Shown here piece after piece: positions 37,261 to 50,762 of a stretch of DNA of 64,000 nt. A model generated the notes under the pieces. The model saw nothing but the letters and a program-made list of their open reading frames with translations, was not told the origin of the DNA and searched no databases. The DNA comes from Phascolomyces articulosus (taxonomy: Eukaryota > Mucoromycota > Mucoromycetes > Mucorales > Lichtheimiaceae). How positions within the stretch are numbered: position 1 is the first letter of the stretch; the number at the start of each line of letters is the position of its first letter. The DNA is taken from the NCBI GenBank assembly GCA_025677815.1, contig JAIXMP010000003.1, positions 310,001 to 374,000 of the forward strand, written 5' to 3'. The position numbers and the translations under genes were made by a program.

Positions 37261-38046
37261 GAGGGAATTTGCTTCCTTGACTGGTCCTTTGGGTCTCATT
37301 CAAACCAAAAAGTATTTGCTTCTCTTCCACACCTCCTCCTCCCCCCTTTTTTTATATGTCTTACTAACCCAGTCTTTTTATAACATTCTAACTCACACAT
37401 GAAATAATCTTGATCTGCCTAAAAAAATTATCAGGCGGGCCCTTTTTTTTTTTAAACCAACAATTATATAAAAGGGTGGCGTGTCTTGGTTATCCTTATT
37501 TAACTTTTTTCTCTTTTCAACATTTTGATGCTTTACTGTGAGTATCCTCTATCTATTACTTCTTTTATTATTATTATTATACATATTTCTATATTTCTAT
37601 ATATCTATTTACATTCAACCCAATCATTTTTTTTTTACCATTCATCATCACCTCCTCTCTCTTTCTCTCTCTCCTCTTCTTCTCCTCCCCCTTACTCTAT
37701 TTACATTGGGTTTGGAAGATGGGGGTTGTGAAAATGATCTGCATATATAAGGCTGTGTGAAATATGTGGGTTGAATGTGTATTGATATATAGATATAAAA
37801 GTTTACTGGGATTGATAATTATTATTATTCTTATTATCCCTGCGCCTTTTTTTTTTATTTTTATTATTTTATTTTGATCATCATTTGATTGACATCTTTT
37901 TTTATTTTTCGATATTTAAGTGCAAAAAAAAAAAAAATACTGATTTAGCTTTTCTTTTTTTTTTCTTTTACTTTTTATTTATATCAAAAATCAATATATA
38001 GAGACAAAATCATTCATATACATATACAACAATAAAAAGAATAAAA

Positions 38047-39692
38047 ATGGATCTCACAACGACATTAAATACCACACCACCTTACGAACAGCAACAGTCA
38101 CAGCATCATCATCATCAAGCTCGACATCATGATTACAAATCACATCCTAGTGCTTTTCATCCAGTATCTATGCCATCTCCCCCCGAACTTTTACATGATA
38201 GTGAAGAAGATGAAGAAGATTCCATGGGATCAGCCACTCCTTCATTACCTCATCTTGGCGATTTTGTTCCTTTGTCAAGAAAGAGTGTTCCTCATCGTTC
38301 ACCACCCGCTGTCAAGGATGCTATTCAAGCCAGTGCATTGGATAAAAGTGTTGTATTTCAACTCGACGTCAGATCACATCCTTTTTTTCCTGCAGCTACA
38401 ACTGCATCTACTACTGCAACAACGCCTCAACATAAACATAAACAACAGTCGCATGATCACAAATCCGTAAAATGTCCCGATTGTAATCTTACTCATTGTT
38501 GTGGTATGGCATGTACTTCCAGAGTCATTTGTGGTGAATCTTTATTGACGGCTTTACGTAAACGCGTAGTAGAAGCACGTTCCACTTCTACTTCTTCTAA
38601 TTCATATAATCATCATCATAAACGTCGTCGTATGCCTATGCAACGTACTCGACCTATGATTCGAAAGACTACTCATATCGATATACCCAGTAAATCTACA
38701 ACCATCGACAGATCAAAATTACTTTATCATCATCATCGTAGTACGACGACATCTTCTATCATCACAGATCAAGATCAAGATGATATGAGTTATAGTGAAG
38801 AAGAAGAAGATCATCATCATCAGTCTCTTTCACTTGATCATGATGATGCACGCGAGGATTATGATTATGAACCTGAAATACCTTCTTTCCCTGCCCAACA
38901 ACAACAACAACCTATTCGTCAAGTACGTCATCATCGACCATGGCTTGAAGAAGAGGATGAATCTATGATTGAACAACAAGTATTACAACAACAACAACCA
39001 CAAGCACCTGTTGTTCAAAAACCAACCCAAACACCTTCTCGTAAACGATCAAGACCTGAAACACCTCCTACTTCTAATAAATCAACACATTCATCTGCAA
39101 CTCATCACCACGCATCGTCAGGTAGACCATCACGCGTCAAAGGCCCCTGTCAGGCCTGTCAGGAGTCTTCTGATGGATGTATGCGTAAAGCATTCAATTG
39201 GCCTTTCCCAACCAGTTCAATTTACAATGACAAGGGTAAAAAGTTTGTTTATCTTTGTAACAAATGTGGTTTAAGGTAAATTATTGTGGTTTTTTTTTCC
39301 AAAAAAAAAAGTATAAACAATCATTCACTAAATATCATCCAACTTTTTATTCATTCAATAGATATAACAAGAGTGGAGGTTGTGTATGCCGACATTGTCG
39401 ATGGGTATTCTGTAAAGAAGAAAAACGTAAAGCAATGCAACATATTGAACAAATGATTCGTTCTCGTCCTGATGGTAAAGTAGATCCAGACGAAGATATT
39501 GAAAACTTTGTATGCACACCTAAATATTGGACCTGTGGTCGACCTTGGAAGGTGGGCTGGGTCTTACAAAACATGGGTTCTTCTACTTCTATTACTACGA
39601 CTACCAATTCAACTACTTCACTTGCAGACGATGAAGAAGATGATATGCATGATCCATCCACAACAACAACACCTTCTACTTTAATGGATTAA
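38047..39692 (+). CDS. GATA-like Cys-rich zinc-binding transcription factor
   Basis: Two exons in phase (38047-39275, 39362-39692) encode 519 residues. The N-terminal 140 residues are His/Gln/Ser-rich. A first Cys cluster lies at 143-162 (CPDC, HCCGMAC). Then come Arg- and acidic low-complexity tracts and an RKRSRPETPP nuclear-signal-like patch. The C-terminal domain has CQAC at 368-371, C378, then LCNKCGLRYNK at 403-413 and a further CVCRHC at 417-422 and C427 before a basic helix (KEEKRKAMQHIEQMIR). CNKCGLRY matches the second half of a GATA finger (CNACGLRY), but the spacing between Cys pairs is about 32 residues instead of 17-20, and a second knuckle is added. It is therefore a GATA-like variant rather than a classical GATA factor. 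DNA binding is inferred. Confidence 0.75.
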
Positions 39693-42600
39693 ATCAAATC
39701 TTTTTTATACATCAAAAAAAAAGGAAAAAAAAACTTCTCTCCATCCTCTCCTTTTTTTTTTCTTTGCAATCTTACATTTTATATATTTTTTTTATCTTTA
39801 CATTTTTTTTTTTTGCAAGTTTTATATACAACAACAACACTTCTCCTTTTTTTTTCTTCTTCTTTTATTTTGCATTTATGCCAATTTGTAATCATTTCCA
39901 TCATTTTTTTTCCTTTATGGCTTCTTTTTCGTGTCGTTATTCCCCCTCCATCTTTATTATTTTTTCGGCCCTTTTTTTTTCTTTATTCCTTTTTGTGTGT
40001 CCATATTATATGCTTTTTTTCCTCACTCTCTCACTCTCTCTGTGTCTCTCTATACTACATCCCACTCTCAAATTGTACATAGTCATTTTTTTTTAAATTA
40101 AACACGTTGATCTTTGTTTATAATCAAAATATCAAATATATTATTGTATGATATTAATCATTTTTGATCCATTATTTTTTTTTAAAAAAAAACCTCATTT
40201 CAAAATCGGAAAAACCAATGATGCATGAACCATGTGTGTCACTTTTGATTTGTCACCTCTTGATAATCACTCAAAGAGAGAATGGTTATATCGGCCCGAC
40301 CCGGCCCGCTCTGTTTTTTTTTGATCTCCCCCACACTCACAAAAAAAGGTTGTCACTCGCCACTTTTTTTTTATTGTAATGTATATTATAATTCATCCCA
40401 AATCAATGTACTACATCAACAATTAAGAAAAAACATGCCAAGAAATCAAAAAATATGTGTTGTACACGTTATCTTTTATTCTGGTTTTCTTCGCAGCAAA
40501 ACTAGCCTCATAACAACAATAACAATAACAATTGTAAGGTGGGGGGCTAAGTAGATACATTTTGTCACATAGGTTTGATAATAAAATGATACTTCCATAG
40601 ATCATCCATCTTTTTACAAATCAATAAACCAAACTTGATTGTTTATATTTTTTTTTCTCATGACTTTATAAATCAAGCTCCCTCTCTTCTTTTCCTCTCT
40701 CCCCCCCACCGCACATCTTCAAAGAGAAATCTCGGCGACTGGTACCGATCTGATTATTATTCTTGGACTTCTGAAGTATAAATCTAAAAACAGTAATAAA
40801 TCATCACTGCTGCTATTTTTTTTTTCTTTTATGTATGATTAGATCAAATAATTATTATATAAATTTTTATTTTCCTTCTTTTTTAATTATCCATAGTAGA
40901 TCTTAATCCAAAGAATGAGAGAAAAAGCGGTCCTAATTATATATATATATATTTATATATAGATTGCTATGTTTATATATGTAAAAAAAAAGATTATATT
41001 ATGTTGGAGAAATAGTGATTTAATTTGACTTTTTTTTTTTTTGATCCAGGAGTGGTCGCCGTCGGCGCCTTGACCGTGATTCCTTTTGGATCCATTTGGC
41101 GTGACACTGAGAAAAACATCAGCTCCGCGTCTTGTTCTATACTTGAAATTTCATGGCATAAAATACGTTTCTTTGGATCAAATATATCTGAAAGGATTTG
41201 AAGAAGAAGAAGGTTATGGATTGAAGAAAATAAGGTTGAAATCCATTATTGAATTGTATATTGAATAAATTGAGCAGTACATAAAAAGTAAGTTCATTTC
41301 AAATAAAAAAAGCAACCATACTACATGGTGAATATATATATAAATATATATATAAGTGATCTTTTAATCCATCTTGAATATATCCAACCAAGGATCTTTA
41401 AATCAGCACGAAGAACACACAATCGTTCATTGGACTGACATCATAAGTTTCAACCTTTTACAAAGTGGTAAAGTAGTATAAAATTTCAATCTATTTTAGT
41501 GTTTTTCTGCTAAGCAATTTAAAATAGAAATTATTTATAATAATAAAATTCCCTCATAATTTTGATTTCTTTTCTCTTTTTCCTTTCTCTTTTTTCTTTC
41601 TCTTTTTCCAATTTTTCCCAGTTTATAAATATAATTAATTTATGGATTTATTGGCCAAGACTTCTTATATTTAGACTTGTAGTTCATCATCATCATGATA
41701 AAAATATCGTAATTCCACTTAATCTACCGTTGAAATCCCCCCTAATTATGGATTTATAATCATCAACACATATCATCCCATATCACAGCGAAATGAGGAA
41801 TTGGTTTCTTTTTTTTTTATAGAAAAATCTCAAATTGACTCTAGGAGGGAGGGAGTGGGGGGGACCGATCCCCGTTTTTTTTATTAGAAACACATGTCGG
41901 TCGACTACTACTACAAGAAATAATTCGAGAAAAATCCATTGGTGACATTTTTTGTTTCGAATACACAGGGTACCATATCCGATGGTCTTTGGATTCCACT
42001 TTGTTGTTTATATGTAGTTTATTCCTTGTTTTTCACCATTTTTGTTGGTGTTTGAATATATTGAGATAATTCTCAAACACATTTGGTTACTGCAGGTAAA
42101 AAAGATGATATAATACTTTTCAATCGTTGAAGCTGTCATTTCTTGTCAATAATTTGGATATGTGAAATGGTAGTACAGAAAAAAAAAGAGAGGTAACACA
42201 ATTCGATCGATTTTTTTTTTACCCAAGTTTATACAAATTTCACTGAAAGGCAATTTAGTTACGACTTTTTTTTTTGCTTTTAAAATCACACACATACATC
42301 TTTATTAAATCGTCGTAAAAAAAAAATGAGGACTTTAACACACACACACCACCCATTTTTTGGTTTAATTATAATTTATTCACATTCATCATCTAGATAA
42401 TATCAACAATATCAACATGAATAATAATAATAAAAAAAGAAATTAGAATTACTTTTTTGTTACGTATTTTTGGTTTAAATTTTTTTTTTATATATATGTC
42501 ATCACGAGAAAAAAAAAGAATATACATCATCATCATTATGAATAAATGATGGAAAGAAAAATAAAATAGGAGATCAAATGTGTGTGTGTGTGTGTTTTTT

Positions 42601-42705
42601 GGAATACAAAAATGAAATAATAAAGGAATCAATAGAGGATGAAAAGATGGGAAAAGGAAAAAGATAGTAGATGTAGAGAAAAATAAAAAAGGGAGTGTGT
42701 TATAT
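39693..42705. other. 3-kb convergent spacer
   Basis: Between the ends of two converging genes. It holds long pyrimidine runs (39700-40080), a C7 tract with CT repeat at 40696-40709, a GC-rich patch TCGGCCCGACCCGGCCCG near 40291-40308, and a GC-rich coding-like stretch at 41048-41205. A TG run lies at 42579-42595. No complete gene is seen. Confidence 0.4.
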
Positions 42706-44137
42706 TTAAGCCTTGTTGATCTTGACAGTAACAGGACCTTGGATACCCTTGACAATCACATACTTTTTACCAGCCACTTCAGCATCGACAATTTCTTGAG
42801 AAGCAGTACCATCCAAAGTCACCTTGACACCATTGGGGAACATTTGACCAGAAATGAGCCACTTGACATGAGCATCAGCACCAGTACTTTCAACTTGAGA
42901 AACAAATTCACGCTTGGCATGATCAAAGGATTCCTTCTTGTAGTTGACATTTTCTGCAACCAAAGTGGCAGGAGGGAAACCATAGCTAGTGACATAGTTA
43001 GCTACCTTACCAGCACACAGAGGTACTTGCAAGTGAATGGACTTTAAGAAGGAAGAAGGAATGGAACCGGCCATATCAACTATATACAAATTGAGTTGAG
43101 TATATTATTATTGAGTAAAGTTATTCAACTCTCCTCTTATCTTTTGCATTTTTTTTTTCAATGATAATGTTGTCATTGTGAAATGGATAATTAATTATGA
43201 CTAAAGAAAGAAGAAAAAAAAACTCACCTTGAGTAATGTAAGTAATACCAATACCACCTTCGGCCTTGTACACTTTCCAGCCCTAAGTAAAATAATCAAA
43301 AGTTAATATTACGAAAAAAAAAATCGCATAAATGATCATCAACTCTTTTTTTTTTTGTAGGGAGAAGGAAAAAAAAATGAAAAAATGGTTGCACTATTTA
43401 CCGAGATAATAAGGTTACCACGAACACAACCGGAAACAGGTGGAACAGCAGGATCTTCAACAGAAGACATGGAGACGTAACAAACATCTTCATCAAAGTC
43501 ACGCAAAGCAATACCAGTGAAATCACGGGGGCTGTATATTATAAAAAAGAAAAGAGATAGTTAATGATATGTGTAATGTACTATATTTAGTAAAAAAAAT
43601 TCACCGTGCCATTGTATTCTCTCTCTTATTCATAGAATTGTCATCGTGTATCAATAACAAGCAGTAATTTCTTTTATATATTTTTCTTTACCTGACGGGC
43701 CAGGGTGCCTTGAGCTTTACCCAGAACAAAGATTCAAGAGGGGTGAACATTTCCTTGACTTCAGAGGTATCAAACTTTTCATCCCCTATATGATATCATA
43801 AAGAGAATGAGTCTAATAGGTTAAGTTTGGTGACGCTACATCATCATAATCTATTGAACATATGTCATGATAAAATAAAAAGCTTACAAATTTTACGACA
43901 ACCAGGTTGAGTAGCAACAGTAGCGACTTCACGAGGAGTATATTTATCACCAGTCTTGTGAATGATATCACCACGAACAATAGTAATAGAACCAGTATCA
44001 TTCTTGGTATAAAGCTTAACACCATCTTTTTCTTGAGAGAATTCCCAACCATCCATAGAGGAAGCCAATTCCTTGAAGGTGGCAAGAGCCTTACGAGAAG
44101 TAGCAGCGTGGCGATTGTTAGATTCAATAAGGACCAT
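42706..44137 (-). CDS. START-domain lipid-binding protein
   Basis: Five exons in phase, 5' to 3': 43888-44137, 43692-43785, 43402-43531, 43228-43282 and 42706-43079, encoding 300 residues. After a 20-residue helix (LATFKELASSMDGWEF) the START fold follows: GVKLYTKNDTGSITIVRGD, LFWVKLKAPWPVSPRDF, CYVSMSSVEDPAVPP, GCVRGNLIISGWKVYKAEGGIGITYITQVDMAGSIPSSFLKS. The segment WPVSPRDF and the strand pattern up to the C-terminal helix (SFLKSIHLQVPLCAGKVANY) are typical of START proteins of the PCTP/StAR type. A second beta-rich tail of about 90 residues (GMFP-like strands, ending VTVKINKA) follows. START domains hold sterols, phospholipids or ceramide and carry them between membranes; the ligand here is unknown. 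No membrane segment or signal peptide is present. Confidence 0.82.
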
Positions 44138-45054
44138 AATGTGATAAAAAGAGTTACTTTGTTAAAAAAAAGAAGGGAAAAAAAGTGGAGAACTTGTCAG
44201 CTTTTCGCTCCACATAAACGACTGACTTATATAGAAAATCTCAATGCTTATATAAATGGAAATGGTGTAACCTGTCCTTGTTTGTGAAACACCCATGTGA
44301 AAGACCAATTTTAAGCAACCGACCCTTATTCAACTTCATATGTAAACTTACTATATAATTTATACAGGATGGCTTGTTACAATAATATCATTGAACGATG
44401 ATTTGATGTTATAATTATATAGTTTGAAATATAATTATACACACAATAAATATGGATAAAAGAACTTCAACACACGTATATTTATTTCAATCATCTAATA
44501 ATTAAACCGTCGTACGAACCCCGGATTTTGAGTGGCATGTGAATTCTATATTTATATTGATATATTATTTAGAGAAAATGTGGAGTGCTTCTTAATAATA
44601 CAAATCACATCATCACATTCAATTGTTAATTCTATAAAAGCATGTGTCGTCAAATAAAAGAAACAGAACGCAAATTTTTATTATTTTATAGAATGTAATA
44701 TATTTATATCAATATATATAATATATAAAATAGAAGAGAGAGATATAAAAATAGTGAGGTAGAATAGTAAGAAGAAAAACAGGAGAAAAACAAGAAGTAT
44801 ATAAAAGGAGAACGAGAACTAGAGAGAAAGAGATAATAGGTAAAGTAGTTAGGTAAACGTAATGTTTATAAGTGGATGAGAAAGGGAGATGAAAGTCAAA
44901 ATAAATTATATAGTCAAATTTCTGTTGGGATCCATGATGTAAATTGGATAAGAACTCGCACAAGAAGATATGAATAATAATAATAATATAAAAAACAATA
45001 ATAACAAATGGAATAAAATAAATAAATAAATAATATATATATAAATATATATAT
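44138..45054. other. START gene promoter / TBC gene 3' region
   Basis: AT-rich. It includes a TATA-like TTATATAGAAAATC at 44226 on the + strand sense and AG-rich DNA at 44730-44900. Hydrophobic frames on the minus strand are A/T artefacts. No gene is seen. Confidence 0.4.
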
Positions 45055-48000
45055 CTAAATCTGTTGTTTGACAACGACCGAGTTTCTTGTATTATTAGCA
45101 ACTACGGTTGCCCCTGCAGGTGCTGCAGATCCAACAGAATTCCACAAACGCGCATACATACTAGATCGTTTGTTATTATTACTATTATTATTTGTCTCTT
45201 TGTTATTATTAGAAGTACTTCCTGAAGAAGTAGCCGAAGTGACCGAAGAAGCATAGCTTTCAGCAGAATCCCGTCGACTTGGGTCGGTAATCGAAGTAGG
45301 TGACGTAACTCGACTGGCCAACATGGAAAGAGAAGCAGTAGATGTTCGTTTCATATGAACCGAGGAACGTTGTAACGAAGCTCGTGGTGATAAAGGCATC
45401 GTGGAAGCTTCATATTCCGCAATTTTCACCTTAGCTTCTGCTAATAATTTTTCCAATTCTCGACACCGTAAATCACTTTCAACATATTTGGATTGGAATT
45501 CTTCTTTTTCCTTGTTATTGTTATTGAAGGTAGTATTGACTTGCAACGTATGACGACGTGATAATCCAACGGATGGTGTTTGTTCTTGTTCTTTTTTGGT
45601 ATCAAAAAGAATACGATGAGCAGCAAAGACTTCTTCTGAAAAAGTACCACGAGGCATAAAGTATTCTTGTTTTTCTTTTTCTAATGTTTGAACGCGTTTC
45701 TCCAATTTCTCCATGTCTTTGGTCATGGCCATCTTTTCAAACTGAAGCTCCGCAGAGGTCCGCTTGGCTACCATGTTCTTTTCCATCAGCTCCTCATTCT
45801 CCCTGGCTAAATCCTCGTGCTCCTGCAGCAATTGCTCCTTCTCAAGCTGCATGGCTTCCATCGTTGCTTGGAATTCATTGACTTGTTGAGTTAAGGTCGT
45901 TTGTTCATGTTGCGCAATTTGCCATTGTTTTTCCATATGTTGGTATTTGTGACACATTTGTTCGTATTTTTGTCCCATTTCGAAATTGGCTAATTTGATA
46001 GCGACTAATTCGGAAGTGACTTGATGTAATGTTTCACCTTCTTCTTCTACTACTGCACCCTTGGTGTGCTTGATATTATTCTTGACGATAGTAGTAGGGG
46101 TAGATACTTCTTCAACGGCAGTAGCTACTGTATCGTTCTCACTATCTTCTTGTTGACTGCTACTGTTACTATGACGATAAGAAGAATGGTCGGTATTGAC
46201 GGAAGAACGGGTCGATGTCGATGATGAATTCTTGGTTGTGCTGACTTTCTTGTTGTTCTTGATAGGATTACTATCGCTATCACTGTCCGTAGCCAATGCA
46301 CCGGCAATCAATGCACCGAAATCACCGCTCATGCGTAAAGAATCAACAAACGATTTAAATTCTTGATCTTTTTCCAATTTTTCAATTCGACTCTTTTGTG
46401 ACTGAGGTGTGGCGGCTGCTGGAGGGGGTAAACCATGATGCGTTGTTGATGAGGGGGATGAAGCTGTTGTTGCATTGGCTAATTTGGTCTTGTATTTCTT
46501 TAATCGTTTTTCCAACGTAGCATTTCGTTTACTCAACTTGTTACGTTCATTTTCATAATCCAATTGATGCATCTTCATGGCTGTTACATTTTCATTCAAT
46601 TGAGAATGTTCTTTTTGTAATTGAGATAAAGCAGTAACCAAATCTTCAATTTGTTGATGTAAAGAAGAAACGTTACGTTGATGATCCAAGGAAGATTTGT
46701 TACTCATTGTCGTCAAGGTAGGTGAAAGTGGTGAGGTAGGTGGTGATACGGCAGTGGCATCATTTGTCGTGGTGGTAGTGGTGTTAAGTAATGAACCGGT
46801 ACTAGCCCAAGAAAACCATGATTCACGTTTATTCGCACGTCGACCATTGGAAGATTTATTCAATCGAATATTTAATAATTGTTGTGCTCGGTCTTTAGCT
46901 TGTTCATTTTCCTTTTGATACGTTTCGGCAATACTGTCCAATTTTGTCATGGTAATCACACCTGTCAATGAATCCAAGACCGTCATGACTAAATCATCAG
47001 CATCATCATACAAGGTACCATTGGTCAAATAGGTCATGAGTTGTTCAAATTGACCAATGTTCAATAATCTATCTTGATGTTTTTGCATAATGGCAATAGC
47101 CACTCGCATCATGGTAGGAATAGCACCCTGAGCCAACACGAGGTCATACATTCTTAAAGCAACAGCGGTAGGTAAGGAGGATGCAAATAATGTCAAGAAC
47201 CATTGGGAAGCATACATGGGAGCATGAATACTATGATCCGATAAATGTTGGAATAATCGAGGACATTGTTGTGATAATAATGATTGGAATTGATGTAATC
47301 TTAAATGGAGTCCTTCCATATTAAGCATGAATAAAGCTCGCATTTCATGCGTTTCCATCAATCTAATAGAGAGTGGGAATTCCATAAAAACAAAAATTGA
47401 GTATGATGGCTATTTTAGGGAGGTTTGGTTCCAGTTTTTTTTTTTTTAAGGGATGAAAATATATTCGTCATAGAATCAAAATGAAGGCGAATAAGAAGGG
47501 AGTAATAAGTTTTTTGTATTTTTTTTTTTTTTTTTTTTTACCTGACAAAAGTACAAAAGGCTTGTTGTTCAGTCATCTAAATCAAATCATAAAATAAATT
47601 ACATATTGAGTTAAACTATAAAAAAAAATGAAAATAACAAAAAATAAATAAATAAATAAATCAAACATTTACCACCATCAAAAGAGGACGAGCAAGCATA
47701 GCAAGACCTTGACAATAACCGACATGTGCGTCGTACACACTATATGCTTTAAGTAGACGAGCCATTGCTTCACGATAATGATGGTCGGTCATTCGGGCCA
47801 CATCCCGATCGATCACCCGCTCGTACGAGGAAATCCCCATATCACCTTGAACAAGTTTGTCATACATGGATGCCAAGTGAGTATCAGATGATTGTGCCAT
47901 GGCTTGCCAAACAAGACAACGCCACGATGCAGGAATGCCATGGAGGCGTAAACGACTGATCAACAATCGTGCCATATGAGGTGCCACCGTTGTATAATTT

Positions 48001-48984
48001 TCAGTCAAGTATTGCCAAAATTCATTTTCATCATTTTTGTTCGACTCCTGATCGTTTTGATTCTTTAACATGGTTTCAATTTGATTTGATAAAGCACTAG
48101 AATCAATGCATGTGGATTTTGGATCTGCAACAAGTAATATTTGTTGTCGTTCAAGGTGTGTCAGCAGATCAAGATCGGCATCCTAAATAAATAGATAATA
48201 TTGATGATTATTTAATATTGGATCTTTTTTTTTTGTTATAGATGCTATGATAATAGTATGTTGAAAAAATAAAATAGGTAGTGTAAAAAAAGAGGCTATT
48301 TGGATTGGGATAGGAGAAATAGAAACGAAAAGGGAAGGGGTGTATATATATATATATATATATAAAATGGACGGGGCATTTTTTTTTGGGAGAGAGAGAG
48401 AAGAGAGAAAAAAAAAGGGCGCGACCTGGGGAATTTCTCTTCTCAAGAAAAGAGAGTTTGGGCGTGTTAGAAAAAAAAAGTTAAAATTTTACCTCAGGTG
48501 GCAATTCATTATTTTCATGTTCATATCTTTCAAGTAAATTATCTACTGTTTCTGTTGTTGTTGTTACTTGAGGTGAACTACATGACAATGGTGTTTCTGG
48601 TTCGTCCGTTGTAGTAGTAGTAGTTGTTGTAATTTGAGCATATAAACGTAACTTTTCTGTTGAAGCGGGAATACGTCTTCGTTCAGCTAAAGTCATGGAA
48701 GCTGACTTTGTTGGTACAATGGCATCTTGAGTATTCAATGACGATCGATTATCAGCTGATTTCGATGGTGTCATTTGAGGTGATGGAATAGCAAGATGAC
48801 TTAAATTAGCTGCTTGAAGAATTTCGTCAATGGATACAGGTCGGTTCGCATCTTGAAGTTGGTGTAATTTTGTCACTACTTCTGGTGAAAGTTTCATGGC
48901 ACTCGTGTTGTTGTTATCGTTTTTGGTAGTGGTAGTGTCTTGTCGTAATGAAGTGGAATGATTAAGGTCTAGCTCGACTGTCAT
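45055..48984 (-). CDS. TBC-domain Rab GTPase-activating protein with C-terminal coiled coils
   Basis: Four exons in phase (48493-48984, 47673-48182, 47542-47576, 45055-47362) encode about 1114 residues. An N-terminal Ser/Thr-rich region (1-220) precedes a TBC domain at about 245-430. The catalytic arginine finger motif IDRDVAR is at 288-294 and the glutamine finger YCQG at 320-323; both are intact, so GAP activity is expected. The core continues through MTEQQAFCTFVRLMETHEMRALF, SQWFLTLFASSLP and RMYDLVLAQGAIPTMMRVAIAI. Long coiled coils follow (about 575-640 and 800-900), then a Ser/Asn-rich tail. This layout matches Gyp5/Gyl1 and EVI5-type GAPs, which act on Ypt1/Sec4-type Rabs in polarised secretion. 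Exon 3 is only 35 nt and splits the TBC domain. Confidence 0.9.
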
Positions 48985-50762
48985 TGTGCGGTATTAAAGA
49001 AAGAGAAAAAAAAAAGTTTTGTTTTTTTTTTCCTCTGTACTATGTGAAAAATAAAGAAGAAAAGAAAAAGAAAAAAAAAAGAGAATAAAAAGAGGATGAT
49101 ATATGCAACTAAACTAAAAAAAAAACAAATAATATATAATAAAAACACGGGTAATATAAGGTAAGGGAGGGGGGGGAGAGTGAAGAGAAACTAATATAAA
49201 AAAAATGGGGATCGGGTTCGAGTAAAGTTGGGAGGAGAGAGTAATAAGTGATAAAATATATATATTAAAGTTCTCTGAGGCTGATGAATGGATGGGATGT
49301 ATTACTGCTCTAGCTACTACTGCTTACTATTACTATTATTATTATTATTACTAGTTATTATTATTATTATTATTTGACTGTTGCAAAGAGAGAGTAACCC
49401 TATATAATAAATAAATATATGAAAAGGATCAGAAATTCAATTCACGTTTTTCGTACCACCTTAGTGTAACCATCATTTTACCCTCGGTATTTTTTATTAT
49501 TATTTGCGGGTATAATAATATAAGAAATCAATACAAGTTCGTTTGATTTCACGTCGTAATAGAATATATATATATATATATATATAAAAGGGGGGAAATA
49601 ATATATAATAATATATTAGGATGAATGTATTAGGATGATACAAGTTAAAATAACAAGAAGAAGAAAGAAGAAAGAAGAAAGAGAAAAGAGTTGTTATTGA
49701 ATATGCATGTTGTTATAAATCAAATCAAATCAGCAGCGAATTGATAAGTCAGTTCAATTCAATCAGGCATAAGTTAAGAATTTCTGCACCCCTTTTACAA
49801 ATCAGGGGCGGTAGTTATTTTGTTGTTTAACCTCATATTCGAAAAAAAAATAGGTGATTATTTTTATAATGCGGATATTTTAGATAGATTACTTTATTAT
49901 ATATGACTTTCATCTTCAGTTGCATATTTAGCTGAGTGACAAAAAAAAGGAGTCTAGTTCTCTCTATCTTTTGTTAGTGAGCCTTAAATAATAGATATAT
50001 AGAATCATTATCAAGTAGGAGAACAAAGAAACAACGGGGAATCATGTTATATAAAGTATTAGATAATATATGAACCATTTTATTAGATGCTTAATGATGA
50101 TGACGATGTTGGATGATGAAAAAAAAGTCCTTTTTTTTAATATGCTTCAATGTATATGATTGGATATGTTGAATGTTGTACGTGGGGAACCCGGGAAATA
50201 TGTGTATATGTCGTATGTGTGTGTGTGTGTGTGTACTTTTTTTTTTCGGTGATTGTTCTTTCTATAAAGTATGGAATATTTTTGTGTGTATAGTAGTAAG
50301 TATCTACAACAATAGTTAGTTATAATAATAAGAAGAAGAGGAAGGATGTGGGATGTGTGTGTGTGTGTGTGTGTGTGTGTTATATACAAAAAAAAAGAAT
50401 TATCTGCAGTAATATAAGAAATAAAATGAAATAAAGTAATGATAATAATAAAACAACAGAAATCAGCCCAAGAAACTTTCTGAAAATCTAAGGAGACCAA
50501 AAAAAAAAGAGAAAGAACGATGGATATAATAATAATAATGATAATAATAAAGAAAGGGATCTAAGGAGAGAATGAGAGTGAAAGTGAATGAAGGAAGGGG
50601 GGGATAAGAACAAGAAGTAGAAGAATATCAAGAAAGAGAGGAGGAGGTAGGCGTATAGATATAAAGTATGCATTATTTCTTATAAGTATTTTTTTTTCTG
50701 CTCGCGTGGAAGATTCCATCATCGTCATTATATATTGTAGATTAATTTTTTTTTTTTTTTTT
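48985..50762. other. TBC gene promoter / velvet gene 3' region
   Basis: Holds G-runs with AG repeat near 49163-49178, a TTA/ATT tract at 49325-49372, an AT run at 49564-49587, a long TG repeat at 50354-50380 and a T15-type tract at 50746-50764. A GTAAAA stretch overlaps the velvet stop codon. No gene is seen. Confidence 0.4.
50354..50380. repeat. (TG)n microsatellite
   Basis: About 13 TG units in the 3' flank of the velvet gene. A shorter one is at 50217-50232. Confidence 0.8.

Larger units (their letters stand above)
31037..38046. other. 7-kb gene-free region upstream of the GATA-like gene
   Basis: No open frame here carries a recognisable domain. The region holds an (AT)n microsatellite (31283-31309), a TTG repeat (32260-32290), an A21-type tract (36239-36259), recurrent T/G/AG polypurine motifs (33738, 34652, 35318, 36766, and reversed at 37121), a nested stem-loop at 34419-34467, and GC-richer islands at 36260-36380 and 37080-37260. 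Such a long noncoding stretch ahead of a regulator gene suggests extended control DNA or an unseen noncoding transcript; this is inference. Confidence 0.45.

Noticed and set aside
39764..40096. Phe/Ser/Leu-rich frames after the GATA-like gene
   Set aside because: Made of pyrimidine tracts in the 3' region; no start context or motif.
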